Assembly (NCBI RefSeq): GCF_013401515.1
Contig: NZ_CP058529.1
Coordinates: 1,426,001 to 1,490,000 of the forward strand
From: Halorarum halophilum
GTDB lineage: Archaea; Halobacteriota; Halobacteria; Halobacteriales; Haloferacaceae
Direction: 5' to 3'
DNA: 64,000 bases
The stretch's first letter is position 1. Each line of letters starts with the position of its first letter. The notes below the pieces were generated by a model. The model had not been told where the DNA came from. It worked only from the letters and a program-made list of their open reading frames with translations, and did no database searches. Position numbers and translations under genes: made by a program. Below are positions 51,084-58,830 of this stretch, in pieces.

Positions 51084-51416
51084 TTAGCCCTGAATCGGCC
51101 CCAAATACGTCCAGTGGAGTCTCGTTTCGCCCTCGGGGGTGAGCTCCTCTGTGACGAGGTAGAGTACGGGGACGTCCTGGTCGTCCTCGAGGGGTTCGTG
51201 CCGCAGGACCTTGGCGACCCCCTCCCCCTCCTCAATCTGGACGATTTCCTGGTGACTGTCCTTATCGATCTGGTCCGAGATGGCCGGATGTACCTCCTGG
51301 AGCCGGCGCTGGGTGAAGTCGATCAGCGACCGAAGTTGCTGTTCGTCCAGGGTCCGAACAGCCGCGAGCAAGTCGTCTGGCAGGTGGTCAGTTCCATTGG
51401 ACCCCTCGTCGTCCAT
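51084..51416 (-). CDS. Small haloarchaeal protein of unknown function
   Basis: This 110-residue acidic protein has an N-terminal helical half ('HLPDDLLAAVRTLDEQQLRS', 'LIDFTQRRLQEVHPAISDQI') and a beta-type C-terminal half ('EIVQIEEGEGVAKVLRHEPL', 'VPVLYLVTEELTPEGETRLH'). It is probably a soluble cytoplasmic protein. It is divergent from trkA with a spacer of about 140 bases. Confidence 0.7.
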   Translation of the reverse strand: MDDEGSNGTDHLPDDLLAAVRTLDEQQLRSLIDFTQRRLQEVHPAISDQIDKDSHQEIVQIEEGEGVAKVLRHEPLEDDQDVPVLYLVTEELTPEGETRLHWTYLGPIQG

Positions 51417-51557
51417 ACCATCTCTTGGAAACTCGACTACTTAGGTTCACCTACTGAATTCTGCAACGCACAATCAGTAGTTCTTCAATTTCGTACTGAG
51501 TAACTCAGCCACCTATTCGATGCACTTTACTCAATGCCCACAAATTGGCTGAGATGA

Positions 51558-52244
51558 ATGTATATCATCATCGTCGGGGCCGGTGATATCGGAACCCCTC
51601 TCATCGATGTCGCCACTCGATTCGGCAACGAGGTCGTTGTCATCGAACGTGAACGGAAGAAAGCCGACCAGATCGCGGATGAGTACGACTGTTTGGTCCT
51701 CAACGCCGACGCAACAATCAAGAAGACGCTCGAAGACGCGGGCGCCGAGCAGGCCGACGCCATCATCTCCACGACCGACCAGGACGCGACCAACATCATG
51801 ATCTGCCTGCTGTCGAAGGAGCTGGAGATTCCCGCCATCCTCTCGGTGGTTCACAGTCCCGAGCACATGGGGCTGTTCCGCCAGATCGGTGTCAACACGA
51901 TGGAGAACCCCCAGCAACTCATCGCCGAGTACCTCTATCGAGCGGTCGCTCGCCCTGCCATCGTGGACTACCTGCGCATCGGCGAGGAGGCGGAAGTGTT
52001 CGAAATCGACGTCACGGCGGGAGCACCGATCGCCGGCAAGACGCTCAACGAAGCTGCCAATGAGGGAATCATTCCGGACGACGTCCTGATCGTCGCTATC
52101 GAGCGCGAGGGAGACGACCCACCCATCACCCCGCGTGGAGATTCGCTCATCAAACCCGATGACCTCTTGACGGTGTACTCGGGATTCGGGGCGGATCCGG
52201 AGCTCACCGACGTGTTCGGCCACTATGAAGACCGAGTTGACTGA
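51558..52244 (+). CDS. trkA: Trk potassium-uptake regulator (TrkA-N/TrkA-C)
   Basis: This 228-residue RCK protein has an N-terminal nucleotide-binding Rossmann domain 'MYIIIVGAGDIGTPLIDVAT' with Glu in 'VVVIERERKKADQIADEYDC'. A second strand motif is 'DAIISTTDQDATNIMICLLS'. From about residue 130 the TrkA-C domain follows ('EAEVFEIDVTAGAPIAGKTL', 'DVLIVAIEREGDDPPITPRG', 'DDLLTVYSGFGADPELTDVF'). It gates a TrkH-type K+ transporter according to NAD(H)/ATP. No TrkH gene lies next to it here. A terminator hairpin follows the stop. Confidence 0.93.
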   Translation: MYIIIVGAGDIGTPLIDVATRFGNEVVVIERERKKADQIADEYDCLVLNADATIKKTLEDAGAEQADAIISTTDQDATNIMICLLSKELEIPAILSVVHSPEHMGLFRQIGVNTMENPQQLIAEYLYRAVARPAIVDYLRIGEEAEVFEIDVTAGAPIAGKTLNEAANEGIIPDDVLIVAIEREGDDPPITPRGDSLIKPDDLLTVYSGFGADPELTDVFGHYEDRVD

Positions 52245-52292
52245 GTGGGGAGACCAATGCACTGCACCACTCTCTGTAGGACACGGGGATAC

Positions 52293-52330
52293 TTCCGAGA
52301 ATCACAAACTCTCGGAAGGCCTTTTTCTTG
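52293..52330 (+). terminator. Hairpin terminator after trkA
   Basis: TTCCGAGA (52293-52300) pairs with TCTCGGAA (52310-52317) across a 9-base loop, followed by ggcctttttcttg. An 8-bp stem plus a T-run is a convincing transcription end. Confidence 0.7.
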
Positions 52331-52481
52331 ATTCGACTGGTCACATCCTCGTCCGGATTCACTCAAGAGATTGTAGCCTAATCGACTGTCCAGGAAACCT
52401 GCGAGTCGAAGACTAATAGCAGAGGTCCGTGACGACCCGAAAAATAACGAAGATGATGATTCGCTTCGGTACTCTCCTGGC

Positions 52482-53822
52482 TTACGAGTCGGTCTCGTTG
52501 GCCGGGGAATCCTCCAGGTGGGGGTCGAAGTGGACACCTTCAGAGACGGGCATGCCGCTCCCGTTCGCGGGTTCGCCCGTGACTGGGTCCGTGACGTTCT
52601 CCCCGTCGTGACTGGAGGGGCCGTCGCTCGCGCCCCAGTAGTTGTTCGTGGCGTTCACCATGTCGTCGTCGTGGTTCAGGATACCATAGTGGATCTCCCC
52701 CTGGTAGCTCGACGGCATGGGATCGAAGACGTTCCCGTGCGCCGTGACGACCACGCCGGGGTCGGGGCAGAGCTTCGATTCGGCGACCACGATGTGCCGG
52801 AATCCATCCATCGAGTTGTTCTCGATCGAGATCGGTCCAGTCGCACTGGCGACGTAGACGCCGTTGAATCCGTTCAGGGAGTTGTTCTCGATTACATGCT
52901 CCTCGCCGCTGATACGGAGCGCGCCGCCCGACGCTCCCTCGGGCTCACCGCCGCTGAGACTATTGTTCCGGAACGTGTGGTTGACCCCTTCGGCGGTGGC
53001 GGCCCATCCGGTCATCCGATCCACGTGGTTGTCGGCGACCGTGTGATTCGAGCCCGAGAGGACGATTCCGTCGTGACCGAGCGTGATCGAGTTCTCGATT
53101 ACTGTGTTGTCGCTTCCGCTGACCGTGATGGCTTCATCGGGCCGCCCTTCGATCGTGTTGTTCGAGATGGTGTTCTCCGAACCACTGAGACGGAGCGTCC
53201 ACCCCGAGCCTCGGATGACGTTGTCTCTAATCTCAGAGTCGTTCACCCCCGATGCGCTGAGCCCCTCATATGCGGTGATCGTATTGTTCACGACGCTCAG
53301 GTGCTCTGAGTTGTCGATCGCGACCGCAGACGAGATCGTCCCCTCGAACGTGCTGTCGCGGATTTCGATGTGACGTGACTGACTGACGTGGAGGCTGGTG
53401 ATTTCCGGATCGAGACTCGAGACGTTCACGATCTGACCGGTGGTTACGGCTTCGAACTTGATGTTGGGCTCGTTACCGCGAACGGTGAGGTTCGCGATAG
53501 TGACGTTCTCGACCGGGTGGGCGGCAGTTGTCACGATTCCAGGCGCCTCCGTGTCGTTTCCATCGAGCGTGTGACCGTTCCCATCGAGCGTGACGTCACT
53601 CGCTCGAATCTCGATACACGGACCCGCGTCTCCCTCCGGCCGGACAATGTCCTGGGTCAACGCGTAGTGACCCGGAGAGTCGATCACCGTACAGGCGGTG
53701 ATCTCCGTCGGTGCTGTGTTCTCCGTTTGCTGTGCCATCTCGGACGCCGCCACCGTCCCGCCAGCGAACAGTGAGACGACCATGATCGCAGTCAATGCGA
53801 TCGCATTCAGTTTGCGGGGCAT
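52482..53822 (-). CDS. Secreted right-handed beta-helix (NosD-like) protein
   Basis: This 446-residue protein has a Sec signal 'LNAIALTAIMVVSLFAGGTV' followed by long runs of parallel-beta-helix repeats: 'ASDVTLDGNGHTLDGNDTEA', 'VENVTIANLTVRGNEPN', 'SEIRDNVIRGSGWTLRLSGS', 'NTISNNTIEGRPDEAITVSG', 'NTVIENSITLGHDGIVLSGS'. The C-terminus has 'NATNNYWGASDGPSSHDGEN', the typical end of NosD/PGF-associated proteins. There is no PGF sorting helix at the end, so it is probably released. Its function may be surface glycan handling or metal-related folding. Confidence 0.88.
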   Translation of the reverse strand: MPRKLNAIALTAIMVVSLFAGGTVAASEMAQQTENTAPTEITACTVIDSPGHYALTQDIVRPEGDAGPCIEIRASDVTLDGNGHTLDGNDTEAPGIVTTAAHPVENVTIANLTVRGNEPNIKFEAVTTGQIVNVSSLDPEITSLHVSQSRHIEIRDSTFEGTISSAVAIDNSEHLSVVNNTITAYEGLSASGVNDSEIRDNVIRGSGWTLRLSGSENTISNNTIEGRPDEAITVSGSDNTVIENSITLGHDGIVLSGSNHTVADNHVDRMTGWAATAEGVNHTFRNNSLSGGEPEGASGGALRISGEEHVIENNSLNGFNGVYVASATGPISIENNSMDGFRHIVVAESKLCPDPGVVVTAHGNVFDPMPSSYQGEIHYGILNHDDDMVNATNNYWGASDGPSSHDGENVTDPVTGEPANGSGMPVSEGVHFDPHLEDSPANETDS

Positions 53823-54056
53823 CGACTCGCGAATAGACCGACTATCATTTCCTTATACATGTGATAAATACAGGCAAAACCTCTGAGTCGGGACTCGACG
53901 TCTACGCCAAACGAATCATCGAACCTCCCTCGATTCCGTCATCGAGGCGGTGAGAACCCGGCCGTCCTCGTCGAGTACACCGAACCTTCACTTCCGGCTC
54001 CGTTTTCGATGGGTACGTGTCCTCCGACGTCAGAACGAACGGAGGTACGTGATTCA

Positions 54057-54205
54057 CCTGTACTTAGCGATACGTTCACCAAGTACATCGGCCCGCCCCC
54101 GTGCCCGATACGCGCGCTGTATTCAGCAACGGCGGATTGATCTGTCGAGCAGCAGGAACCAACCACCTGCTGCATACAGCGAATGTATTCAGCGAGTGGC
54201 AACTC
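54057..54205 (+). repeat. Dispersed stem-loop repeat family, copy 7
   Basis: Module A is full ('cctgtacttagcgatacg', 'acatcggcccgcccccgtg', 'cccgatacgcgcgctg'). Module B carries the second loop type, sharing 'gatctgtcgagcagc' and 'accaacc' with copy 1, and the stem 'cgctgtattcagca' pairs with 'tgctgcatacagcg'. Module C is reduced to 'aatgtattcagcgagtgg'. The rest of the 53823-54308 gap holds no gene apart from the operator at its right end. Confidence 0.75.
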
Positions 54206-54288
54206 CAGTCCAACGGTGAACGACCTCCAAGAAAACCCAGCTGTCTCTCCCACCGATAGTACCAATCGGATTAACCGAGCAGAGTTGT

Positions 54289-54307
54289 TATGGTACCACA
54301 TACCATA
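54289..54307. promoter_or_regulatory. Operator-like 7-bp palindrome at the enolase-superfamily gene start
   Basis: TATGGTA (54289-54295) and TACCATA (54301-54307) are perfect inverted repeats with a 5-base spacer CCACA. They end two bases before the ATG at 54309. A regulator bound here would block transcription initiation or entry. It is probably the control site for sugar- or acid-induced expression. Confidence 0.6.
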
Positions 54308-54308
54308 G

Positions 54309-55487
54309 ATGCGTGCCATGGGTACAATCCAGTCCGTCGAGACCCGGCACTGCGATGCAGGATGGCGCAACTACCACTTCCTCCGCATCACTACTGACGA
54401 AGGCGTCGTCGGCTGGAGCGAGTACGACGAGAACCTCGGAGCCACCGGCATCACCACGGTCATCGATGACATGGCCGAGACGCTGATCGGTGAGCCCGTG
54501 GACGCCATCGAGCGCATCCGCGCGCGTCTCGTCGCCCAGGCCCGCCAGTCCCTGACCGGCGTGATGGCGATGGCCATCGGTGCTATCGAGAACGCCCTGC
54601 TCGACGCGAAGGCGAAGGAACTCGGCGTTCCCTGCGTCGACCTGCTGGGCGGGGCCGTCCGCGAGGAGATCCCGGTGTACTGGTCGCACTGTGGCACCTA
54701 TCGAATCACCCGGTCGGAGTGGTACGACCCTGTGCGCACCCTGGAGGACGTGACCGCCCTTGGCGAGGAGGTGCGCGAAAGCCAGTTCACGGCCCTGAAG
54801 ACGAACATCTTCGACTTCAGCGGCGACGAGCCGACAGGGTGGGCACCGGGCTTCGGCCGCCCGTTCCACCCGTCTCTGACGATCGAAGCCGACCAACTGG
54901 AGGCCCAGCGGCAGTACCTCGAAGCGCTCCGAGAGGGGGCGGGCCCGGAAGTGGACGTTCTCCTCGATCTGAACTACAACATGAAGCCGGAAGGGTACAT
55001 CCGCCTCCTGCAGGAACTCGCCGATTTCGACCTGTTCTGGGTCGAGATCGACTCGCCCAACGCGAAGGCGCTGGCGGACGTTCGGCGCGCGAGCCCTCAC
55101 CCCATCAGCTCCTGTGAAGCGCTGGTCCCACACGAGGCGTTCGTACCCTACCTGCACGAACAGGCGATGGACGTGGTCATCATCGACGCGCTCTGGAACG
55201 GCATCCAACAGACCACGAAAATCGCGGCCATGGCGGACGCACATCAGCTACACGTCGCGCCGCACAACTACTACGGCCACTTGTCCACGTTCATGAACGC
55301 GCACTGGGCGGCCGCCGTGCCCAACCTGCGCATCATGGAGACAGACATCGACCGGCTCCCCTGGGACGACGAGCTGTTCACCGCCACCCCGGAATACCGC
55401 GACGGGAACCTGCAGCTGCCCGACGGTCCCGGCTGGGGCTGTGAACCGGACGAGGCGGCGCTCGACGAGCACCCCCCAAGCTCCTGA
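54309..55487 (+). CDS. Enolase-superfamily (mandelate racemase/muconate lactonising) enzyme
   Basis: This 392-residue enzyme has an N-terminal capping domain ('RITTDEGVVGWSEYDENLGA', 'SLTGVMAMAIGAIENALLDA') and a TIM barrel. Probable residues are Lys164 ('FTALKTNIF'), metal ligands Asp220 ('VLLDLNYN'), Glu246 ('LFWVEIDSP') and Glu270 ('ISSCEALV'), and an Asp293/His319 dyad ('VVIIDALWNG', 'HVAPHNYYG'). This pattern is of the mandelate-racemase subgroup (acid-sugar dehydratases, racemases). The substrate is unknown. A start at the second Met (54318) is possible. A perfect palindrome lies at the start codon, pointing to specific induction. Confidence 0.9.
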   Translation: MRAMGTIQSVETRHCDAGWRNYHFLRITTDEGVVGWSEYDENLGATGITTVIDDMAETLIGEPVDAIERIRARLVAQARQSLTGVMAMAIGAIENALLDAKAKELGVPCVDLLGGAVREEIPVYWSHCGTYRITRSEWYDPVRTLEDVTALGEEVRESQFTALKTNIFDFSGDEPTGWAPGFGRPFHPSLTIEADQLEAQRQYLEALREGAGPEVDVLLDLNYNMKPEGYIRLLQELADFDLFWVEIDSPNAKALADVRRASPHPISSCEALVPHEAFVPYLHEQAMDVVIIDALWNGIQQTTKIAAMADAHQLHVAPHNYYGHLSTFMNAHWAAAVPNLRIMETDIDRLPWDDELFTATPEYRDGNLQLPDGPGWGCEPDEAALDEHPPSS

Positions 55488-55567
55488 GACGGCGGTGGAG
55501 GCAGGTCGGGCTCTCGGGGTGGTCGAGTCGCCTGAGTCGGCGCACACGCGAGGGGAAGGCGTGGCGG

Positions 55568-55780
55568 TCAGCGCCCAGATCCCGTGATCGCCTCGACCCG
55601 GAACTCCTCGCCGGTGCTCATCCCTGCGGTCTTGTCGGCGGCGAGGAACGCGACAGCCTCGGCAACGTCGACCGGGACGACGCTGGCTCCGCGGTCGGCG
55701 AACAGCCGTGTAGTTGCGCGTCCGAACCCCGAGCCGGTGCCGGTGACGGCAACCGTCTTGCCGACGAGTGATGTACCAGA
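55568..55780 (-). pseudogene. Short-chain dehydrogenase remnant with internal deletion
   Basis: On the minus strand a frame of about 70 codons joins the N-terminal NAD-binding segment 'VGKTVAVTGTGSGFGRATTR' followed by LFADRGASVV directly to an SDR C-terminus ('DVAEAVAFLAADKTAGMSTG', then EEFRVEAITG). About 170 residues, including the catalytic Ser-Tyr-Lys, are missing. The start codon position also reads TGG. The frame is kept across the join, so it is an in-frame deletion. It is convergent to the enolase-superfamily gene and may once have acted in the same pathway. Confidence 0.75.
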
Positions 55781-55916
55781 CCACGCGCTGGATTCGGCGT
55801 TACGGTTGCGTGTTGATCACGTCCGAACGTGCGCATCCAGATCAGTACTGGACGCAGTGCGAGGCTCGTCTGGCTTGGCCTCCCTAACTCGTTCCGTTTC
55901 TGTTTCGCGGAGGAGG

Positions 55917-56003
55917 CGTGCTGAGTATGCGCCCTGTTCCAGCACGCTCTCGATGATCTACTCAACTTCTGTCAAAAGGAGTGTGCTAACTACAGAGGGA
56001 GTC
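55917..56003 (+). repeat. Dispersed stem-loop repeat family, copy 8
   Basis: Only module B is clear: 'cctgttccagcacgctctcg', 'atgatctactcaacttctgtc', then 'aaaaggagtgtgctaacta'. 'gcgtgctgagtatgcgc' precedes it, giving an extra CGTGCTG/CAGCACG stem. Nothing else is recognised in the 55781-56153 gap. Confidence 0.65.
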
Positions 56004-56153
56004 GGCGGCATCACGCTAACGGGAGGTGTCTCAGACGTTGTCTGGACAGCCATCCGTAGAGACTTCACCCACGATCGCACCACCGAATGGTGGGTAAGTC
56101 CAATTTTCAGTCTTCCGAGGAACTTTGAGACGAACTTGCGAACCCTGCGTCCA

Positions 56154-57209
56154 ATGCGTCCTCTCGATCTATTCCGTGGCTCCACAGAGCGCAAGAAGGC
56201 GAGTGGTGTTCAGAGCGCCACGGCCAAGAAGCGGCGACATCGCCAGCTCACCCGCCGAGACGTGCTAGGCGGGACCGGAACTGCAGTGGCCATCACCCTC
56301 GCCGGGTGTACGGGCCTCCGAGGAACCAGCGGCGCCGCTCAAGGCGGGGCCGAGCTCCCGCCCGCCACGCTCGGAATGGAGACCGTTGCCGATCCTGAGC
56401 TGCCGGCAAGGGTCCTCTATTCGATCGGTACCGAAGACGATCCTGATCGACGGGTCGATCTGATGGACGAAATTCTCGACGGCGGAACGACGGTCGAACG
56501 CAGAACCCCACCAGTCCCGAAAGCCCAGCACATCTACTACGATGACGCGGTCTACGTGCTCTCCCACGAGATCAGCGAGCAGACTCCGGCCACGAGCTAC
56601 CAGATCCGGGTAGACATCGTCCAGGGGACGGTAGTCGAATCGGAGGCTGTCCAGTTCTCCGATCTCCCGGCCGTCGACAGGGAGAAGTTTGCCGCCTACG
56701 GGTGGGACGAAGGCGGTAGTTTCGGGTTCGGGACAGCCATCCTCTACACCCACACCGAACGTGAGCAATCAGCCCTCGTCCCGGAGTCGAAGTACTCGTA
56801 CATCGTCTGGGAGGACGGCTCGGAGGCAGCATGGTTCGTCGACGACTCCCACGAAACGACGCTACACACCTACGAGTATTCAGCCGAGCAGTACTCGACC
56901 GCCGCCGAATACGGACAGCGGATGCGTGACCAGCTGGCGTTCCAGTTGGAGGCGCTCTCGGATGCTGAGGCAGACATCGTCCAGACGGCCATTGACGAGG
57001 AGCAGTACGCCGTCAACCACGACCAGACGCCCACGCAGGCGTTCTGGTCGCTGGCTGATCGGTTCCGACCACAGGAACAGGCACACGGTCTCGACGAGGA
57101 TGGCGGGGGCGACCTGAGCGGGCCGTACCTCGTCCGATACGACGGTGAGGTCTACTGGACGGTGCTGCTGGTCAACGTCGAGCGGACAGAGACACAAACC
57201 GCTGAGTGA
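56154..57209 (+). CDS. Tat lipoprotein of unknown function
   Basis: From ATG 56154 the product has 351 residues. A charged N-terminus precedes the twin-arginine signal 'QLTRRDVLGGTGTAVAITLA', then GC as lipobox. The mature part has no familiar motif ('AQHIYYDDAVYVLSHEISEQ', 'TPATSYQIRVDIVQGTVVES', 'VVWEDGSEAAWFVDD'-type text near 'SKYSYIVWEDGSEAAWFVDD'). It is extracytoplasmic and lipid-anchored. A shorter start near 56214 would give a more usual signal length. It could be a substrate-related protein of the downstream catabolic genes, by position only. Confidence 0.75.
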   Translation: MRPLDLFRGSTERKKASGVQSATAKKRRHRQLTRRDVLGGTGTAVAITLAGCTGLRGTSGAAQGGAELPPATLGMETVADPELPARVLYSIGTEDDPDRRVDLMDEILDGGTTVERRTPPVPKAQHIYYDDAVYVLSHEISEQTPATSYQIRVDIVQGTVVESEAVQFSDLPAVDREKFAAYGWDEGGSFGFGTAILYTHTEREQSALVPESKYSYIVWEDGSEAAWFVDDSHETTLHTYEYSAEQYSTAAEYGQRMRDQLAFQLEALSDAEADIVQTAIDEEQYAVNHDQTPTQAFWSLADRFRPQEQAHGLDEDGGGDLSGPYLVRYDGEVYWTVLLVNVERTETQTAE

Positions 57210-57459
57210 TCGCTTCGACACGACCGTGGTGCTTACCGGCGGTGAGCAGTCGTCTTATGCTGGATTCACCGCTCTGTCGAGGGGCCCGCTTCCCCAGTTT
57301 CCTTCAGTCATGAGCCGTTGCGTGGCCGATGCCAGCCACCAGCAGTACGGATTTGGGTTGGTGGATCGGAGGCGTCCGAGCGACGAAGGTGGTGTACCGG
57401 TCTGTCTCGCCACGGCTGACGCGGACGTGGGAGCCAGCGGTTCGCCAGGAACATTCTTT

Positions 57460-57470
57460 GTTGTGACAAC
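57460..57470. promoter_or_regulatory. Short palindrome upstream of the GS-like operon
   Basis: GTTGT-G-ACAAC lies 14-24 bases upstream of the ATG at 57484, where a repressor or activator could act. The arm is only 5 bp, so this is weak evidence. Confidence 0.25.
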
Positions 57471-57483
57471 CATCCACAGGGGC

Positions 57484-58830
57484 ATGCCCACTACAGACGA
57501 GGTCATCGAGACCTGTAGCTCCGACGAGGTAAGCCTCGTCCGACTGTTGTACGTCGGGAACGACGGCGTTCCTCGCGGCCGCGTCGTGGACGCAGACCGC
57601 GTCGCGTCCGTCCTGACCGATGGGATCAACCTCTCGTCGGCGATGCAGTCGTTCAACGCGCTCGACCATCTCGCGCCGGGCGGTATGTTCGGCGCCGCCG
57701 GCGAGGTGCGGATACTCCCCGACCCAGAGACGTTTCGGATCCTTCCGTACGCCAACCGTGCAGCCGTGATGCTGTGTGACCTCTACGACCTCGACCGAAC
57801 GCCGTGGGCTGCCGACCCGCGGAGCACACTCGCATCGTATCTTGATGATCTCCCGTACGAGGCGAGCGTCGCGTTCGAGAGCGAGTTCTACTTGACACGC
57901 GACACCGAGGACGGCGAGTTGGCTCCGTTCGATGACAGCGTCTGCTTTGCAGCCGACGGCATGCAGAGCACGAACGACATCGTGCTCGACATGACGGACG
58001 CGCTCAAGGCCCAGGGAATGGATATCGTGGCGTACTACCCGGAGTACGGGCCCGGCCAGCAGGAGCTGGTCGTCGAGCACGCACCAGGACTGCAGGCGGC
58101 CGACAACCACATCCTCTTCAAGCAGACCGTCAAGGGAGTCGCGTCGAACCACGGCGTCGACGCGACCTTCGTCCCGAAGCCGTTCGCGGAGGCTGCCGGA
58201 GCGGGCTGTCACATCCACCTCTCGCTCTGGGACGATGGGGAGAACGTGTTCCATGACCCCGACAGCGACGGTCAGTACGGCCTGAGCGAAACCGCCCGCC
58301 ACTTTATCGGTGGTGTACTCGACCACGCCCCGGCGCTCGTCGCGCTGACTGCCGCGACCGTCTCCTCCTACCGTCGGCTCCGACCCCACATGTGGGCCTC
58401 GGCGTTCACCTGCTGGGGACAAGATAACCGCGAGGCGATCGTGCGTGTCCCCTCGTCGCAGTGGGACGAACCGAGCGAGACCACGCGATTCGAGTTCAAG
58501 CCCGCAGATAACACCGCCAACCCGTATCTCGCAGAGCTCGGGCTGCTCGCAGCCGGTATGGACGGCGTGGAGCGCGAACTCGACCCCGGTGCGCCCGTGA
58601 ACGAGGACCCCGCGGAGATGTCGGCCGCGGAGCGCGAGGAGCGCGGCGTCCAGCGGCTCCCGGAGACGCTCGGGGAGGCACTGGATGAACTCGAAGCTGA
58701 CGAGGTGCTCGCCGCCGCCATGGGCGAGACGCTCTTCCAGTCGTACGTAGAGGTGAAGCGTAGCCAGTGGGACGAGTTCACGGGCACCGTCACGGAGTGG
58801 GAGCTCGACAAGTTTACCCGGGCGTTCTGA
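57484..58830 (+). CDS. Glutamine-synthetase-family gamma-glutamyl ligase
   Basis: This 448-residue enzyme carries the GS catalytic domain: metal ligands in 'ASVAFESEFYL' (Glu132, Glu134), 'GPGQQELVVEHAPG' (Glu194), 'GAGCHIHLSLWDDGENVFHD' (His243, His245), 'HMWASAFTCWGQDNREAIVR' and 'FEFKPADNTANPYLAELGLL'. The N-terminal loop that holds the ammonia-site Asp-Gly-Ser-Ser in true GS reads 'VLTDGINLSSAMQSFNA', as in family members that use other amines. It probably joins glutamate to an amine through ATP. The stop overlaps the next start (TGATG), so it leads a three-gene operon with a cysteine hydrolase and an M20 hydrolase. Confidence 0.88.
   Translation: MPTTDEVIETCSSDEVSLVRLLYVGNDGVPRGRVVDADRVASVLTDGINLSSAMQSFNALDHLAPGGMFGAAGEVRILPDPETFRILPYANRAAVMLCDLYDLDRTPWAADPRSTLASYLDDLPYEASVAFESEFYLTRDTEDGELAPFDDSVCFAADGMQSTNDIVLDMTDALKAQGMDIVAYYPEYGPGQQELVVEHAPGLQAADNHILFKQTVKGVASNHGVDATFVPKPFAEAAGAGCHIHLSLWDDGENVFHDPDSDGQYGLSETARHFIGGVLDHAPALVALTAATVSSYRRLRPHMWASAFTCWGQDNREAIVRVPSSQWDEPSETTRFEFKPADNTANPYLAELGLLAAGMDGVERELDPGAPVNEDPAEMSAAEREERGVQRLPETLGEALDELEADEVLAAAMGETLFQSYVEVKRSQWDEFTGTVTEWELDKFTRAF

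Noticed and set aside
42705-56003. CRISPR array interpretation of the dispersed repeats
   Set aside because: The copies are far apart, diverged and separated by genes, with no short uniform spacers and no cas genes.
42705-56003. True integron with attC sites
   Set aside because: No integrase gene, no recognisable attC core triplets and irregular spacing; kept only as an analogy in the findings.
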